Source of the DNA: Antedon mediterranea
Taxonomy: Eukaryota; Echinodermata; Crinoidea; Comatulida; Antedonidae
Direction: 5' to 3'
NCBI RefSeq assembly: GCF_964355755.1
Contig: NC_092674.1
Span: 6,579,001 to 6,643,000, forward strand
Length of the DNA: 64,000 bases
The notes under the pieces are model-generated. The model was not told the origin of the DNA, made no database searches, and saw only the letters and a list, made by a program, of their open reading frames with translations. Shown piece by piece: positions 44,463 to 58,664 of the stretch; within the stretch, counting starts at the first letter, position 1; each line of letters starts with the position of its first letter. Made by a program: the position numbers and the translations under genes.

Positions 44463-46378
44463 AATGATTATTGGTATATGCCTACCGAGTCAGAAAACAA
44501 TCCCATGCAAAAATAGAAATCCGTTTGATTTTTGCAAGACACAAAATGCAGATTTGACAACATAGAGAACGGATATTAACTTATATCAGTAAAATATCTC
44601 ATAATGGTAAATTACACATCCACATAGTTAGAAAAAAAAAGATATATCGCAGCACAGTTTCCGATCCTAGGTATTGTTATTATGTGTAATATATCGTCAC
44701 CGAGAGAGTACTACAAAACGATCCTCTGTGTCTAACCACTGAGCTTATACTGCGGTATAAGTATAACATCGCTGATCATTCAGTGAGCGTTCCGCTTGAC
44801 TGGGTTACATCAGATACAAGCAGCAACAGACCAGTCGTAAAGCAGTTTAAAGCCAGCGGTAAAGCAATCGTTCTCGATACTTTTTAAATACAGTAAATCC
44901 ATAATCATGACATAACAATTATTTGAATTTTACTAATTCGTTAGATAGTAAAGAAACTATATTTAAAAAGTTGTTATTTTGAGTAAGTAGCCGACTACAG
45001 TTTGCCATGTCCAGAGCAACAAATTAATTAAGTAGTCTACAGGCGCAACCTCAAAATATTTTGTTCACAAGAGCAGAATAATTAGAGAAAACGGCATTAA
45101 AAGCAATTATCTTTAAACTCGATTAAACAATTAATAATCCAGAAATATAAGACAAATTCGACGCTTGCACTGTAAGTGTTAACACTTAGGCCTATTAGTA
45201 TTATAGCAAGGACCGACAAACAGACAAGCAGACAGACGTTATCTGAAATTGTGGAACAGAAGCTGAGTTCTATCGTAAATGTTTAAATCGGAATAGAAAT
45301 CGAAAATGATTAGATTTGTATGATTAAATGCAGTTAAAAATAAATGTTACACGTGATCAACTTTATCGATCATGGTCTACCCTGACAAAAATTGTATTTA
45401 GGAGGCATTATTTTTAATACATTCTTCATTTCTTCAAGGTCTTATAAAAACTTGTAATCATATAATTTACTCTATTTGCACTTTATAACAGATCATGGTA
45501 ATGGTAAAGGGACATATAGAAAGAAAGAAGGTGTCGTGATATAATTTGCTCTATTTGCACTTTATAAACAGATCATGGTAAACGGACATGTAGAAAGAAA
45601 GTAGTTGGGAACGAACGTTAAAAATGGAAGGTATACCTCCGGTTTACCTCAGTTTACTGAATATTCGATAGATTACTTGAAATCCCATCTTTACTTTGAC
45701 CTTCGTACATCAAAAGAAGACCTTGTTTTTCCTTCAGACATGTCAAATGGGATCTTATTTTAAACCTATATTATGCACTAGCAAGATAGGAGTACCAGGA
45801 AACAATATTGGAACAAGAAACATATTGTTTCGCTATCATTGAAACATTATCATTCGTATACAAGATATTACCGAGATTTCAACTAGATTCGAACCAAGTA
45901 CCCACTATCGAGGGATGATGATACACCATGATACGTGACCACCAAAATAAAAAGATCTGACCATTATTAGATTGACAGTTAACCACCTGTAGCCAGATCA
46001 AAAAGCTGCTAAATCTATTTTTAATTCCTTTAAACACAAATAAAACGGATTTCCAAGCAGGGGGTGCAGAAAAACATTACCTCGAAAGTGGAAACACTTA
46101 TTTGGCCATTAAATTAACAATAACATGCTCCGCTAACTTCTGATATTACTAGAGTATATTGTGGCACATTGTTCAAGTGTGGAGAAATTAACCTTAGTGC
46201 CACAATGATAAATTATATACATCCATCCCACATCCATTTATTAAATGAATTAAGAAAATAAAATTGAACTATTTTAGGGTTATTTTACTATAGGTTGTTC
46301 ATGGAATTCAATCAGTAGCAACACAATGTATAACAGATATGGTAGATTAATGTGTACTGTACAAGGGTTACTGTACAC
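44463..46378. other. Region upstream of the putative gene B first exon
   Basis: Would hold the gene B promoter if exon 1 is right. No TATA box or other site can be assigned with confidence. A tandem duplication lies at 45459-45604. Confidence 0.35.
45459..45604. repeat. Imperfect tandem duplication, about 79 + 67 bp
   Basis: Units share ATATAATTTRCTCTATTTGC, ACTTTATAA, CAGATCATGGTAA and GAAAGAAAG. The first has an extra TGGTAAAGG stretch. Confidence 0.75.
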
Positions 46379-46413
46379 CATGAAGAAATAAGTTGACTAC
46401 TTATTTCTCCATG
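46379..46413. repeat. Palindrome of the CATGGAGAAATAAGT type
   Basis: CATGAAGAAATAAGT and ACTTATTTCTCCATG flank a 5-base spacer. Third member of the group with 23073-23104 and 26012-26034. Confidence 0.8.
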
Positions 46414-49400
46414 GTTACACACTGACCGTAAGATTAGACCACTAAAGTTTGACCATGTAAACTTTTTCCGGTTACACGATTTCAGAATAAATTGGGCATT
46501 ATGTAAAACATTTAGATCCAATTCAGCTTTTATAAAGAACGTACGGAAGTATTCTCCAACTTTCAAACATTATATCTTTACTTATTCTTTTTTTAATGTG
46601 TTGTTTTCTTTGTGAAATTACTTCATAGTTACTAAAAAGTTGGACAAAACTTCTTTCCTTAATAACGATAAGATAAGATACTATTTATTGGTTCATCATA
46701 AAATATGTTGGAAATTTATTTTCCAAATGGCGCACACATAGGACTACACAAATACAAATATAAATATATAAAAAGAAAACATGTACTTATTCGGCGTTTT
46801 CCCCAATTTAGTTCGCACAAAACCTCAAGCTATGATCAATGAATATTCGTAAAGAATCATCATACATTTAGTAAGAATGTTTAGTATGTATGCCTACCTG
46901 ACATCGTTGCTATTGCTATTTGAACAAGAAAACCTGGTATTTAACCATTTTAAATAAGTAATATATTTTGTCCCACCAACGTCGAACTTTAGCCTACATC
47001 AAGATATGTTGAATGTGACCCACATCGACTAGTAGTAGGTCTACCAACCTTGAAAAAAACTGAAAATGAAAAAAGACGTGCCGACAAAACGAAAAGGAAA
47101 AACCAATGCCACAAATTTAACTAAAATATCTTAGTTAAATCTTGCACATGTTTCGTGTTGAGTTAACGCTTACACCAAGGAGACAATTTACTTTAGCAGT
47201 ATTACGAAATGGAAGCCATGCGAATCCACCCAGAACAATCCTGTTAGGGTTACAACCTTTACCTTTTGCTGTAATTTCACATGAAAAGTAGAATACCGCA
47301 TTACAAATTACACCTACAAAGTTAGCCGACAGATACCCACACCTTTAGCGCAAATTAACAAATCAAAAATAAGTAATTTCCCCTGTGAATGGATAAAACA
47401 ATATAACATTCTTTTAAGCAGTTGAGGTGCATTAAGAACACATACAATATAACACGACATAATTTGCCAATTCACCCGATTCTCAGTCCAAAGTACGGAA
47501 TCGGGTGAATTGAAATTAAGATTTGTTTCAGTAACGTATCTTATGAAAGTGCCATGATACGATGTGACATGTTCGTCACAAGCTAAACTGTATCATATGA
47601 GTTATTTTAAAGTTTGGTTAAAAATAAGTTAAAAACAATGTCACATATGATACTGTATTTATACATTTGTATATGACACCTGATATTTGCCTAGATACCC
47701 TGGGAGAATCGACTGGCCGATTACAGAATGGGTGAAAATGTGGATAAGACTAGGGCTCGTTCCTACTTTAGAATTTACACACATTTTGATTTAAATTACA
47801 AATTAGGATGATGTCGTGAATAAGAGAGCCAGGGTTTAAGTGACCTTGGGAATGTTCGCTAAACATTCTGATTGGCTGATGAGTGCCATTTTATCGATGA
47901 TTTTGGTTTTGGCCGCAGATATCCCCTCGGATGGGTAGATTTGACGTTTGCACAACTCTGTATAGGCCTACTACTGCACCATATTAAAATTGTTTACAGA
48001 ATTCACTTTAAACCAACGGAAAGACATGCTTTGTGGTTCACGTATGGTAGAAAAGTTAGGGAAGTCTGGCTTATAGAAGCGACGGAATGTGAGAACCTTC
48101 AGGAAAATCCTCGAAATAACTAGGCTTCCTTTCATCTGACAGAACGATTCCGGTAGTCATGGCACGGTGGTTGACCTATGCATATCAGGCCCAACGAGCT
48201 ACCCTAGGCTACCGGTATCTTGTGATTCCAGAATTATTATATATCACTTATTAAACTGGCAAATTGGCAATAGATATTATTGTTCACAGTTCAGCCAATA
48301 TGACCTGCGTAAAGTATAACACCAGACAGGCGGATTATAACACCAAGGTCAGTGCTAACAAACATTGTAATACCAATAATAATAATGTACAAAGTTAAAA
48401 CAAATACAGGATTGAACACCACTACTACGAACAAGGGGAAAGTACAGTATATTTTAATACTATACTGTCCACTCCTATTCAGTGGACACTCCTAATCCTA
48501 TAAAGGGGACAACATTTGCTGTGTCCCTTCATAGGTGTAATGCTGTACGGTAATAGAATATTAAATCAGCCTCCGATATGGAGAAGAGGAGGAAGGAACA
48601 TACAGACCAATATCAAAGCAATGTAATAGTCAATGAAAAACATTTTTTAGAAATTTCTGGGTCCAAAAATTAATGTGTGTGTATTTTTTTTAATTAAGTG
48701 ATGGGTCTATTTCGATATTTGTTTACAGATGCCGTGATCATTACATTACAAGAAACCTGGCTGCAAAAGAGAATTTTGTGACAAAAATGACAGACGATCG
48801 GGCACACGATGAACGATCTTCCCTGAGATGGTAACTTTTTCTGAGGTCTACCAATGCTGTCTTTATTATAAATGAGGAAACGAACTACGAGTAAGGCGAA
48901 TGGGATGGGATACCCTTATTAAGAGGACGCGTTATTGGTGTTGTTTCAAGATGTCTCCTTAAGTCCCCTACTGTATTTGCGTGAAGGATTACCCTAATGA
49001 ATACCGTACTCGTGGGTAGGGGTTCCCCCACAGAAGAGAGACAACGAAATCTTATTTCAGATCGATGGTGTACGGTTTCAACAGAATACGAAAGTGTCCA
49101 CAGATAGCTCTCGGTATGAATTTTTCTCACGTCTTAAAAACTTTCCAATCCCAATGCCATATACTAATACTTACTTTAAAAGTATAACAATGTCTGAGTC
49201 TCGTGGGAAAATACATTTACACCAAGTACTGTATATAAGTCTATATCGTATTAAAAGTGCGATATACTCATGGGAGACAAAGTTACCTAGAGACAAAAAA
49301 TAGTATAGCAGACATATCTTACTATACTCGTCTTAATTATGCATCATAGTCATTTATGTGCATTTTAATGTTTTTGAAAATACATTGGCGAATTCTTCCG

Positions 49401-50334
49401 CCTTCTGCTCGTGCGTGAGTACTTCAGGAAAGACAGGCTTTCGTATTAAACATTTCATAGTTCTGAACTATAGTTGCACTCCCTGGAGAGGAAAACAATC
49501 AGGGCATTAGTAACAACAGTATATATACTGATGGTTTGACACCCGACAGCCAGCCATCAACAACGACGATGAAAATAACATTATTACTGGTTTATTCATT
49601 TCACTCTGTTGCTAATAATAATCTTCAATATTTCACTTCCGGTTGTTGGTGTGTGTAGACGTCCTGGTTTTCTTCTTCTTCTGTCACTAAAGTCAAATAT
49701 TCAATTGGTTTTAAGATCCAGGTTTATGTTTTAAGAATAGTTTGAAATAGTGGTTTGGTAGTATCTCACAGTTATACCGTACTGTAATCCCAGGGTCGTG
49801 GGTTAAAATCCTGGGATCACCAGTACCGTATGCAAGACGTTTGTTCATGGTCAAAAACAGTGGAACTGAATATCGAGATTAATTGATACCCATCCTGCAT
49901 TGGTGGGGTAGGTTATACTTATATTTGATGCTGGATATGATACGGTAGTAGATACGATAGAACCACTCTTTTGGGGCACCCTTACTGAGTGGGAGACCCC
50001 ATTTTGAGGGAAGATTTTTCTACTATACTACGGCCAACACACACTGAATACTCGAAGGTGTCCACCTACCTGGGTTCTACCGTAGGCCTACTTTAAATAT
50101 AAGTACAGAAAAAAAAGAAAACCAGATTTATGCAAAAGTGTATAAATATCTATTCCCAGAAACGCATCTGTCACTCTAACCCCATACTGACTATGCACTA
50201 TTCATTTAAGACCTAAACTACATATGACGAAATTTATACCAAAACGATTAACGTTAACTGGTATGTCGCTTGTCATGTGAAAGGAAGTGAGTAAGTTGCG
50301 AAGAAAATTATATACTTGAGTACAATATATCGGC
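46414..50334. other. Gene-poor stretch
   Basis: No exon or RNA gene is supported. There is a LINE-like tail at about 46665-46735 (minus strand, with repeated CTTAT units) and the inverted repeat at 47467-47511. The plus-strand open frame at 47872-48123 lacks supporting signals. Confidence 0.35.
47467..47511. repeat. Perfect 15-bp inverted repeat
   Basis: CAATTCACCCGATTC and GAATCGGGTGAATTG, separated by about 15 bases. The CACCCGATTCT-type motif also occurs near 30228, 52852 and (partly) 54988. Confidence 0.85.
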
Positions 50335-50488
50335 TAAATCTCTGTCTACACAATCAAACTAGTTGACAAGAAAGTGTGATGTCCCCAAATATGGTAGTGA
50401 TATGCCCAAATATGGCAGTGATATGACATTATTATGTCCATATATGGGCATGTCACATAACGTTTGATAGTGTGGACAGAGCTTTAGT
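50335..50488. repeat. MITE family 1 copy
   Basis: TAAATCTCTGTCTACACAAT at the left, CGTTTGATAGTGTGGACAGA at the right, with two ATATGCCCAAATATGG-type subunits. Confidence 0.88.
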
Positions 50489-52609
50489 ACGGTATAATAG
50501 TAGTAGGCATGTCTCATCATATTCAAAACAGCAGAGGGATCCCAATGCTTGAACGCGCTCGAGTTCATGGAAGTTGATAGATCTATGTATATCTGTGTAG
50601 AGTATAGGCTAGAATCCTTTTGGACGCGAGAGCAAACACTACAGCCAACCCCTATTAAGGTATAGGCCTAATTCATAAATTGAACGCTTGTTTTGAAAAC
50701 TATCTGTTATTAGGGCAATTTAAAAAAGCAACGACTGAATCAAACCCATTGTAGATTTAATTTCAATAGCATACAACCTGAAAATATGAAAATATTTTAG
50801 ACAACAAAAATGTGTCAAATACTATAGCCTACAAATATTTATCTGTGAGTAATTGTCCGTTTAACTACAATACATGCCTACTTATGAACAGAATAAAAAA
50901 TGTCTATACAACAAAAGTCATCAATAATATTTAGCAATGGGATATGCATATTTGCTATATATTTCACCATTAATATCTAACGTGCCAGATGATGGATAGG
51001 AAAGAATAAAAGAACCACTTAGAAGATAAAATCGATTTAAACTGGTATCAAGTTCAAAGTTTCAAAATAATCCACAGGTAAAAATTATTGTACAATAGAA
51101 ATATCTTGGATAAAACACCCACCAGTCAGTTTCAACAAAGATCCTATTCTGTGACAACGCCTGTAAAAATTAACCCGATTCTAAAGACTCATCTGTATTT
51201 GTTTTTCATAAAGAATTCGAACCACTTGTCGCGTCACGGTTGGTTTTACACACATTCCTTTCTGTGTTTTCCAGATTTCTGCTGGTTTATGACAATTTTT
51301 TAATTTTAAAAACATCCACAAGTTTGAATTTTTTATTCAAAAACTCAAACAAATCAAATCAATATTTATTTCTTCTAAAAAAAGAAAAACAATAAAACAA
51401 AATACACTATCTCTCAATATGGAAAAATGAAAATGTTTTAAAAGATAATTAAACCAGATATTTACTTAAATAAAAAAAATGGAAGAGAGCTAAATTTAAG
51501 AAGAAAATCCAGATAATAATAGGCCTAAAGTATTCAAGAGCAAATCTTAAAATCATTAGTATAATATAATATTATACTTATTTTTTAGGTAGGCCTTATA
51601 ATAATGCTAAAATATATTTGAAATCGCTTCAAATTTGTTGGCGGTTGACGTTTATGTATGCTAGATAGAAATCACGAAGATGATCTAACAAAACTAAAGT
51701 TTTTCAGTAGACCATAAGTGGGACAGACAGACCTGATACACTGCGAAAAGACACATGTAGAAAAAATTGTACGAAATGACGAAAATTCGTTATTGATTTC
51801 TGGAAAGGTAACAACAAATTAAACATATTTGAACGTGTATTGATTAAACTAAATATATTTGTAGGCGTTATAGATTTTTTAAAGTATTTCAGTAAGAGTT
51901 CAGAGCCAATTCATTTCCTGCAGATGTATGGGTTTCTCACGGGAAAGATTTAAAATAATAATGAAAAAAACCGATTATTAAATCTCAAAAATAATTTACA
52001 AAAACAAGATCGTATTGAGCGATTAGACTTATAATTAAAATTTGACAATATGTGATAAAATTATTAAGGAAATGGTAAATAATAATTGTACTTCTAAGTG
52101 CAAATAGAGGATCAGGGAAAGCCTATCCGGTTTAAACGTTCAGCTAGTGCACTTGACTTTCCGCTATAGATTTGCTTTTTTGGTTGCCGCGGCACAAACA
52201 CCTTCAAAAGTGGGTCCTTTGAGTATTATACGTGATATGCTAACAAAAAGACTAGGCCTACCACACGGTACTGGATGACGTCATTATATCCTTTTTATTA
52301 ATTGGATGATATTTAACGGTAAAGTTAAAGAATTGAATTGAATTATGTCAACTAGACTGATCGACAAACGTAACATATAACATGTGTCTTAATGTCCTCC
52401 AAAAGATCATGAAAAGCCTCCCCAAAAACTCCCCTAAAGATGAAATAATTAAAACTTTTAATTTTGAAAAACAGTTGAATACAAATCAATGATTTAGCTT
52501 ATAGGCCTAAAACAGGTAAAATAAACAATTTTAGAGAGAAAGTGAATAACTCCGTAGCTCTAAATTAGCCTACAATTCTAATTGTATATTAAATCTATAT
52601 ATATTCTAG
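50489..52609. other. A+T-rich stretch without recognised genes
   Basis: Several TAGGCCTA octamers and a GAATTGAATTGAATT run at about 52330; nothing else was recognised. Confidence 0.35.
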
Positions 52610-52795
52610 GTTTATTTTTATTTTTTTAGTAATGTGTTTTGTTGTGGGTCCCTACGAGACAAGTTTTTAACTTCTAGAAGGGATCCATGATAATAATGAC
52701 TACCAATTATTGCTTTATCTATGTTCACTTTAATATCTTTTTTCTATTTTGTATATATTCATTCATTATTATCTAAATAAATATTATCTGAAATA
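52610..52795 (+). mobile_element. LINE-type 3' tail fragment
   Basis: GTGGGTCCCTACGAGACAAG and CTTCTAGAAGGGATCCATGA form a stem-loop, followed by an A+T-rich part and CTAAATAAATATTATCTG. This matches the usual hairpin-then-AATAAA layout of LINE 3' ends. Confidence 0.55.
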
Positions 52796-54261
52796 TTGCA
52801 ATAAATTTAAAGAACGGTTAGGATTGTACTGAACCAAAAGACAAATTTTTCACCCGATTCTGAAGCTGTCACTGATACATCTTCACTGACAAACGCAAGT
52901 CATTGGGATACAAGTCACGTGTATTTATACTTGTAATTCATGTTACCTTGTCTCTTCTGTGTTCAGACAAATAAAACGTGAAAATAAGAAAATCATCAAC
53001 CTATTGTATGAAATCATAGTTCAGTGACATCAAGATACAGATGATGAATGTTCTGCCTTGACAGACGATACATATATATGTAAAAATACATCAACCGTAT
53101 TCAATCATTTAGGGAAACTAGGCCTATATAATTTCAGTGACGCATACTCATTATAAGTCATTTCGCGTATCAGTACACGTGACATTTACGCAAATAATGA
53201 ATCACACACGTGACACATCGACGAGACGGTCAATAGAACATTTAAAATTATGTCACATTGCACCGTAAACTGAAATATATGCAAATTAGACAGTTGTTTG
53301 CATAAATCATGTTTATTTACGATGTTATTTATGATGTTACGACATTATGAAGATGAATTGTAGGACACGTGACGTTATAGCCGATATGATGGAGTCCTTT
53401 TATTATATGTGGACATCGTGGACGAGAAGGCGGGAAATAGGTTTAGTTTGGTTGGTGGTTGGGGAAAGGGTGTTTTCTTCTGTCTGGACCTTTCAACGTT
53501 TTTCAACTGGGGTTGTGTTGTTGTTGTGGAGAGGGTTTTTCCTTCACTCTAGACTCGCTTCACCATTTCATTGCATTGGGCTGCTCATTCACGTACAGTC
53601 CTAAAACTTGTAGACCGTATTTTTGGGGAGAGGTGTAGGGGACCGAACAGTTCACAGTTAATGAGAATTGGCATAAGCTGTTGCTAAATTATGATAACTA
53701 AGAAAATCATTGCAATCGCGAAAATTTAGGACCGCGACAAAAATGTATAATATGTTCACGCTGCACCAACAAAATGACACAGAATTACCGATGTGCGTCA
53801 GCAGATCTTTTTCTTCAAACATTTCATAACATTAAACGAATATTTCTAAACTGTCATCCATCCGGGCTTTAATTAAAATAAATTTCAGAATATTACCATA
53901 AATAAGTTCATAACGGAACATCCTGGGTAGTTATAACGCAACACAATGTTACATTCTAATTGGAGAGAGTTTAACGAATATAATACACGTGCTTTGTACA
54001 AATGCGACTAATACCGGTAAGGCTTATTCTAAACCTCTATAATTAATGTTATTGAGAAATAAGCTAAACTTTCAAGAACTAATCTCTAATTCTTTAAATT
54101 AAATTTTTATTGGAGATCTGACGAAAATGTACATTATATTCATTGCTGCGGACTATTCGAGCGTTTTAAAAAATGTCTAATGTGTTATCAAAATGTACCC
54201 GTGTTTTATACGCGCGTCCACACTATGTTCAGTGCACGGCGTATTTTAACTGTCTTCTAGT
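52796..54261. other. Intergenic stretch
   Basis: No supported feature; the short open frame at 53347-53604 has no splice or homology support. Confidence 0.35.
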
Positions 54262-54438
54262 AAAGGTTAGTTCCCACTAGCGACTGAACGTAACGCAACC
54301 TACGCAACGTAAGGAAATGCTCTTCCAATACTTGTGTTAATTTTTTTTGCGATGTTTGCAGCACTCTTGTGGTTACGCAATACAGCATTTTGCGTCGATA
54401 CGTCGCTGCGTTGCGTTCTAGTGGAAACCACGCTTAGG
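54262..54438. repeat. MITE family 2 copy, diverged centre
   Basis: TAGTTCCCACTAGCGACTGA at the left, GTTGCGTTCTAGTGGAAACC at the right. The central CCAAT boxes are degraded. Confidence 0.75.
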
Positions 54439-55068
54439 TATACGCCTGTCCTATAGACATACTAGTATTTGTAGGCCTAAGTATGTTTAGAATAAACTGT
54501 TTCCGTTGTATCACAGGGTATAAAGTCTATAGACTAGGCCTAAATTACCATGGATTTGCAGTGACGTATGTTGTGTGAACATGGCTCATGGTAAAGTCAA
54601 TCCCCCAGTCCACAATTAACACGTCTATACCAAAAGGGCCTACGTAAATATTTGAGATAGTATACCGGAAAACCGTTACACAGTTCCAAAGTACTTTTAA
54701 AGTGCATGAAAGAATTAGTATAGAATGTCTCCTTTTATTTAAAGTATCTTTAAGTGGCACTGCGCTATGTGATTAAGAAAACTGTAAATGAGGTGTTAAT
54801 TTGAAATTAAAAGAATACATAATGGTTCTGGTCATTATATACGTATTAACTTGGTACACAAATAACAAGAGAACAGGTACTGGAGGTTATTTAAGTGGCT
54901 CTGAAGTAGGTATTAAAGTTTGAGAACACCATTGAATGTGATTATCAACCTCCTTTAGTCAAACAATTATTAGTACAATCGATGTGTTACTGTACCCGAT
55001 TCTCAGTGCTGTATCTTCACATACGAAAATATTTGCAAGGCAGCATCATAGGAGGAATATTAGACTTG

Positions 55069-55212
55069 CTCCAAGTCTGTATTTATTGTCTTTTTTATGT
55101 CATTCCACACGTCGTCGTTTTGACAGCTCAAGTAGTACGTATGAAACGCCATATGTGCAAAAATGTTTATCTTTTTACAAATATTAAGACAAAACTCCGT
55201 CTGGAACTAGAG
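55069..55212. repeat. 'AAACGCCATATGTG' dispersed repeat, copy 2
   Basis: CCAAGTCTGTATTTATTGTC, CTCAAGTAGTACGTATGAAA, CGCCATATGTGCAAAAATG and AAAACTCCGTCTGGAAC. Confidence 0.75.
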
Positions 55213-55977
55213 GAATATCAGTATCTTATTTGTAGGCCTATGTGGTGCCTGTATCAAGGGTTAGGCTATGGTCTATGGTGCTATGTCTGTGTAAATTGGC
55301 CTTACCGAGAATAGGCTATGCAGTTGCGAGAATACATTAGGATAAAGACTTTTTTTTTTCATAAGTTTCCATTCATCAGGTAAAGTCTTTGAAAGACATA
55401 TCAGACCTAGCTATATCTCCGACTGAAAGTTCTCATTCATCAAGTGGGCGTTTTATTATATGTGATTTAACCAATTTGAAGGTGGCAACCTCAACAAGAA
55501 CCAAAATAGTGAACTATTTTCTTATTATCAAAAATCGATTTAAGTTTCACAAATGCAGCTGTGTGAGCGGTCGGAATTTGAAGTCTCCGCGTGTGACGTA
55601 GACCACGTGACATTCAAAATAGTGCCAATGGCCAAGTCTCATGCGAATAGGACCACACATTAATGCGGTTAATCTGCTTTGTAAAATAGAACTACTTAAA
55701 AGAGAGTAAAGAGGTAAATTAACCGCGTAAATTACGGTAACGGTATCGCAGCCGAGGTTGATATTAATGCAAAACAAACCATGTAGTGGAACACGACGAT
55801 TTAAACTTCATTCTAATTTTTTTTTTTTCATAAAAAAAAAATTAAAATGAACGTGGCATGAATATCAATAGCAACACACTTTTTTAAAATACTAAATGGG
55901 TTGAAATGCATATGCACGCCTCTTGGTCTAATAGTTCTAAAGTTTGAAACACAAAATACAAAATATCACATACTGAA

Positions 55978-56125
55978 CTAGACTTGCTCCAAGTCTGTAT
56001 TTATTTTCTTTTTTATTTATTTTGTTTATACAAACTCAAGTAGTATACGTATGAAACGCCATATGTAAAAACTATTTATCTTTTTACTAATATTAAGTCA
56101 AAACTCCGTCTGGAACCCAGACTAA
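55978..56125. repeat. 'AAACGCCATATGTG' dispersed repeat, copy 3
   Basis: TAGACTTGCTCCAAGTCTGT at the left and GTCTGGAACCCAGACTA at the right; the core has CTCAAGTAGTATACGTATGA. About 770 bases from copy 2 in the same orientation. Confidence 0.78.
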
Positions 56126-57076
56126 TACTGAACATACGTCTTCTATCTTTCAAACGTGCGTAAAATAAAACGACTACGAATACGTAAACCTAGCAGACTT
56201 TTTTCCTGAATTGCTCTTTTTAATTTAGAGACCAACAGTAAAAATGCTATAGTTTTAATAGGCCTCATCTACTTAGGTAGGCCTACTATCTTTTCTTTAG
56301 TTGCTACGCTTGGGGAAAAAGAACCCCAATGTCTATCTATAACGGGCTTGAACTTTGGAATATTGCTGGGAAGGCTTGCGAGGGAAGCCCACATAACAAT
56401 TTTAATTATGTAGTCATCGTACTTATACATGAAGCAGAACATCTTTAAATTCTTTTATGCAATATGTTTTCTAAACTATATAATAATTAATAATCACTTA
56501 AGTGTATTATAATAGCGATTATCTACTTAATGTTAATGATCATAATCTGTGCGTGGTCAAAACGCATACGTTGAACGGTCAATTATTACTTTTAAAAACG
56601 GCCAGAGTTTGACCATACGGTATGAAATATGCATGGCTTGTTACGACGAATCAATCACTTCTTAATCTGAGTTAAGATAATGATAAATCTATATAAATTT
56701 GTAAAAAACATCAATGTCAATATGTTGCGTTTGCGCGGGTCACATAACTAATGGTAAAGAGTTTGTTTCTAGATTATTTAATGTTTCAGCGATGGATAAA
56801 AACATGGGTTTGTTACTTCTATTCTCGGTGATTGAAGTATATTATTCATGATAGATTACCGGTATATAGTATAACCATAACATGTTTTTTGTGACGTTTC
56901 ATGAGGGGTCCCCAACTTATGTACGAAAAGAATTATCGCGGCCTGGGACGTTTCGGCGCAAGGACTATTCGGCCCAGAAACGTTTTGTCCCCGAGACGTT
57001 TTGGGCCATTCAATCATGTTTAAAGTGCAAACAAATATTAAAGCTTGGGTAGGTACCGTACAGTAGGATACTATAC

Positions 57077-57232
57077 TTGTTTTAAGTCTGCAGTTACTGT
57101 CTTTTTATGTTAGGCCACCAGTCGGCTTTTCGATGTTTTTCTGAAGCTCAAGTACGGTAGTATACGTATAAAACGCCATGTACCAACATATTTATCTTTT
57201 TACTAATAATTATTAAGTCAAAACTTCTATAG
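57077..57232. repeat. 'AAACGCCATATGTG' dispersed repeat, copy 4
   Basis: TTAAGTCTGCAGTTACTGTC, CACCAGTCGGCTTTTCGATG (shared with copy 1), then AGTATACGTATAAAACGCCA and TTAAGTCAAAACTTCT. Confidence 0.7.
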
Positions 57233-58479
57233 GTGTACGTGTACCTTGGTATATCGATTTGTTTTCACATAGAAGACACTCCATTTTTATTCGAAAAATG
57301 TAAATTTTCAATTAGACAATTCAATATTTTCCTTTATTTTTTGGACGATGTTTCACCTCCCTCACAGGGTTTGCAATATAATAGACATTCATGATATGAA
57401 ATGTCTTAATTTTGAGAGTAAACCCCCAAGGACCCAAGATTAGAAATGAAGAAAGGTGAAAACACTGCAGGTAAATTGGTCCTTATCCCAACTTGTTAAG
57501 ATAAGATCAGCTGTAATCCCGGTACAATTTCACACGCATGGCATGATTTCTTACACTTTGTTACGACTACAATTTATTAATATAAAAGTAACAAAAGTCT
57601 GTCTCCTTGGGTGCTAGGCCTAAGGTTGAGTAAAGTGAGAATTACGAGGTACTCTCAAGAGGACTGTATATTCTAATATCACGAATGGAGTTACGCTTAA
57701 CGTTTTTCAATTTTTATTACTAGGAATTCGCAACATGTTGGGTATAAAAAGTACTGAATAATCCGATTATAGCTTTTGTAAAAAATCACAACATGGTTTT
57801 CATTTAAATATTCGTCGGCAAAGTTCGAAAAGCGGTTATTTCGAGAAAGGCCAGGTGGTAAAATGTAACTGTTACATTGTCCTAGCCTGTTGAACCCGGC
57901 ATATAACGCAATTTTAACATGTTGCAAAATTGCAATTATGAGTATAATCTTGAGAAATTTCTCAACTCATTACATTTTAATCGATTCAAAATAAAATAAA
58001 ATCAGCTCCAATAATATATTTAGGTTCTTTTCCGATAAAACTAATTTTCGAATTGGAAAACACCTAAGGCTAGCCCTTAAGTGGAATGGTTCATCAAAGA
58101 AACGTTTCGGCACAATTTCATCTGAAATAAGATTACATCAACCATCGAAAAGAACTAATTTAACAATTAGGTAAATAATAAAATGCTGTCATATTTTGTA
58201 ACAATCATTTTTTCCCACTGTTTTGAATTATTCTAACATCACATAACTCGACAGCATTGTATTGCTGTTTTATTTGAATGATTTATTATTTATTAATGCC
58301 ATTCAGATAACATATCAGATAGGCTAATGGCATCATTGATTCTATACATTTGAATTATATATTTGATTGATTCAATTGTACATTTAATGTAATGATATCA
58401 TAAAAATGGTGTTAATATTTCGTATAAGGTTCAGGTCTTTTTATTTATTTTTTAAATTTTATTTTAATTTAATTAGGGT

Positions 58480-58664
58480 GATCCATCCCTCAGAGGTTCA
58501 CAAGACAAACATATACACAAGATGCTCTATATAAACAAAGTCTTATTACAAGTCTTTGGGAGTGGAGTTGTAATTTTGTCCTTAGACAAAAATCCTGACA
58601 TGTGACGGAACTGGAACCCAGGACCCTTGAAGTGGTAGCCAAACATCATAACCTCCAAGCCACA
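58480..58664 (-). mobile_element. tRNA-derived SINE
   Basis: On the minus strand: TGTGGCTTGGAGGTTATGAT (A-box-like), GGGTCCTGGGTTCCAGTTCC (B-box-like), then CTAAGGACAAAATTACAAC and a 3' part CATCTTGTGTATATGTTTG. It directly abuts a MITE family 1 copy. Confidence 0.6.

Noticed and set aside
44212-44565. Plus-strand open frame of 117 codons across the putative gene B exon 1
   Set aside because: No signal peptide, domain or splice support; the minus strand has a better start, hydrophobic core and a strong donor.
47872-48123. 83-codon plus-strand gene (starts MADECHFIDDFG)
   Set aside because: Composition is reasonable but no family is recognised and no upstream or downstream splice partner or promoter was seen.
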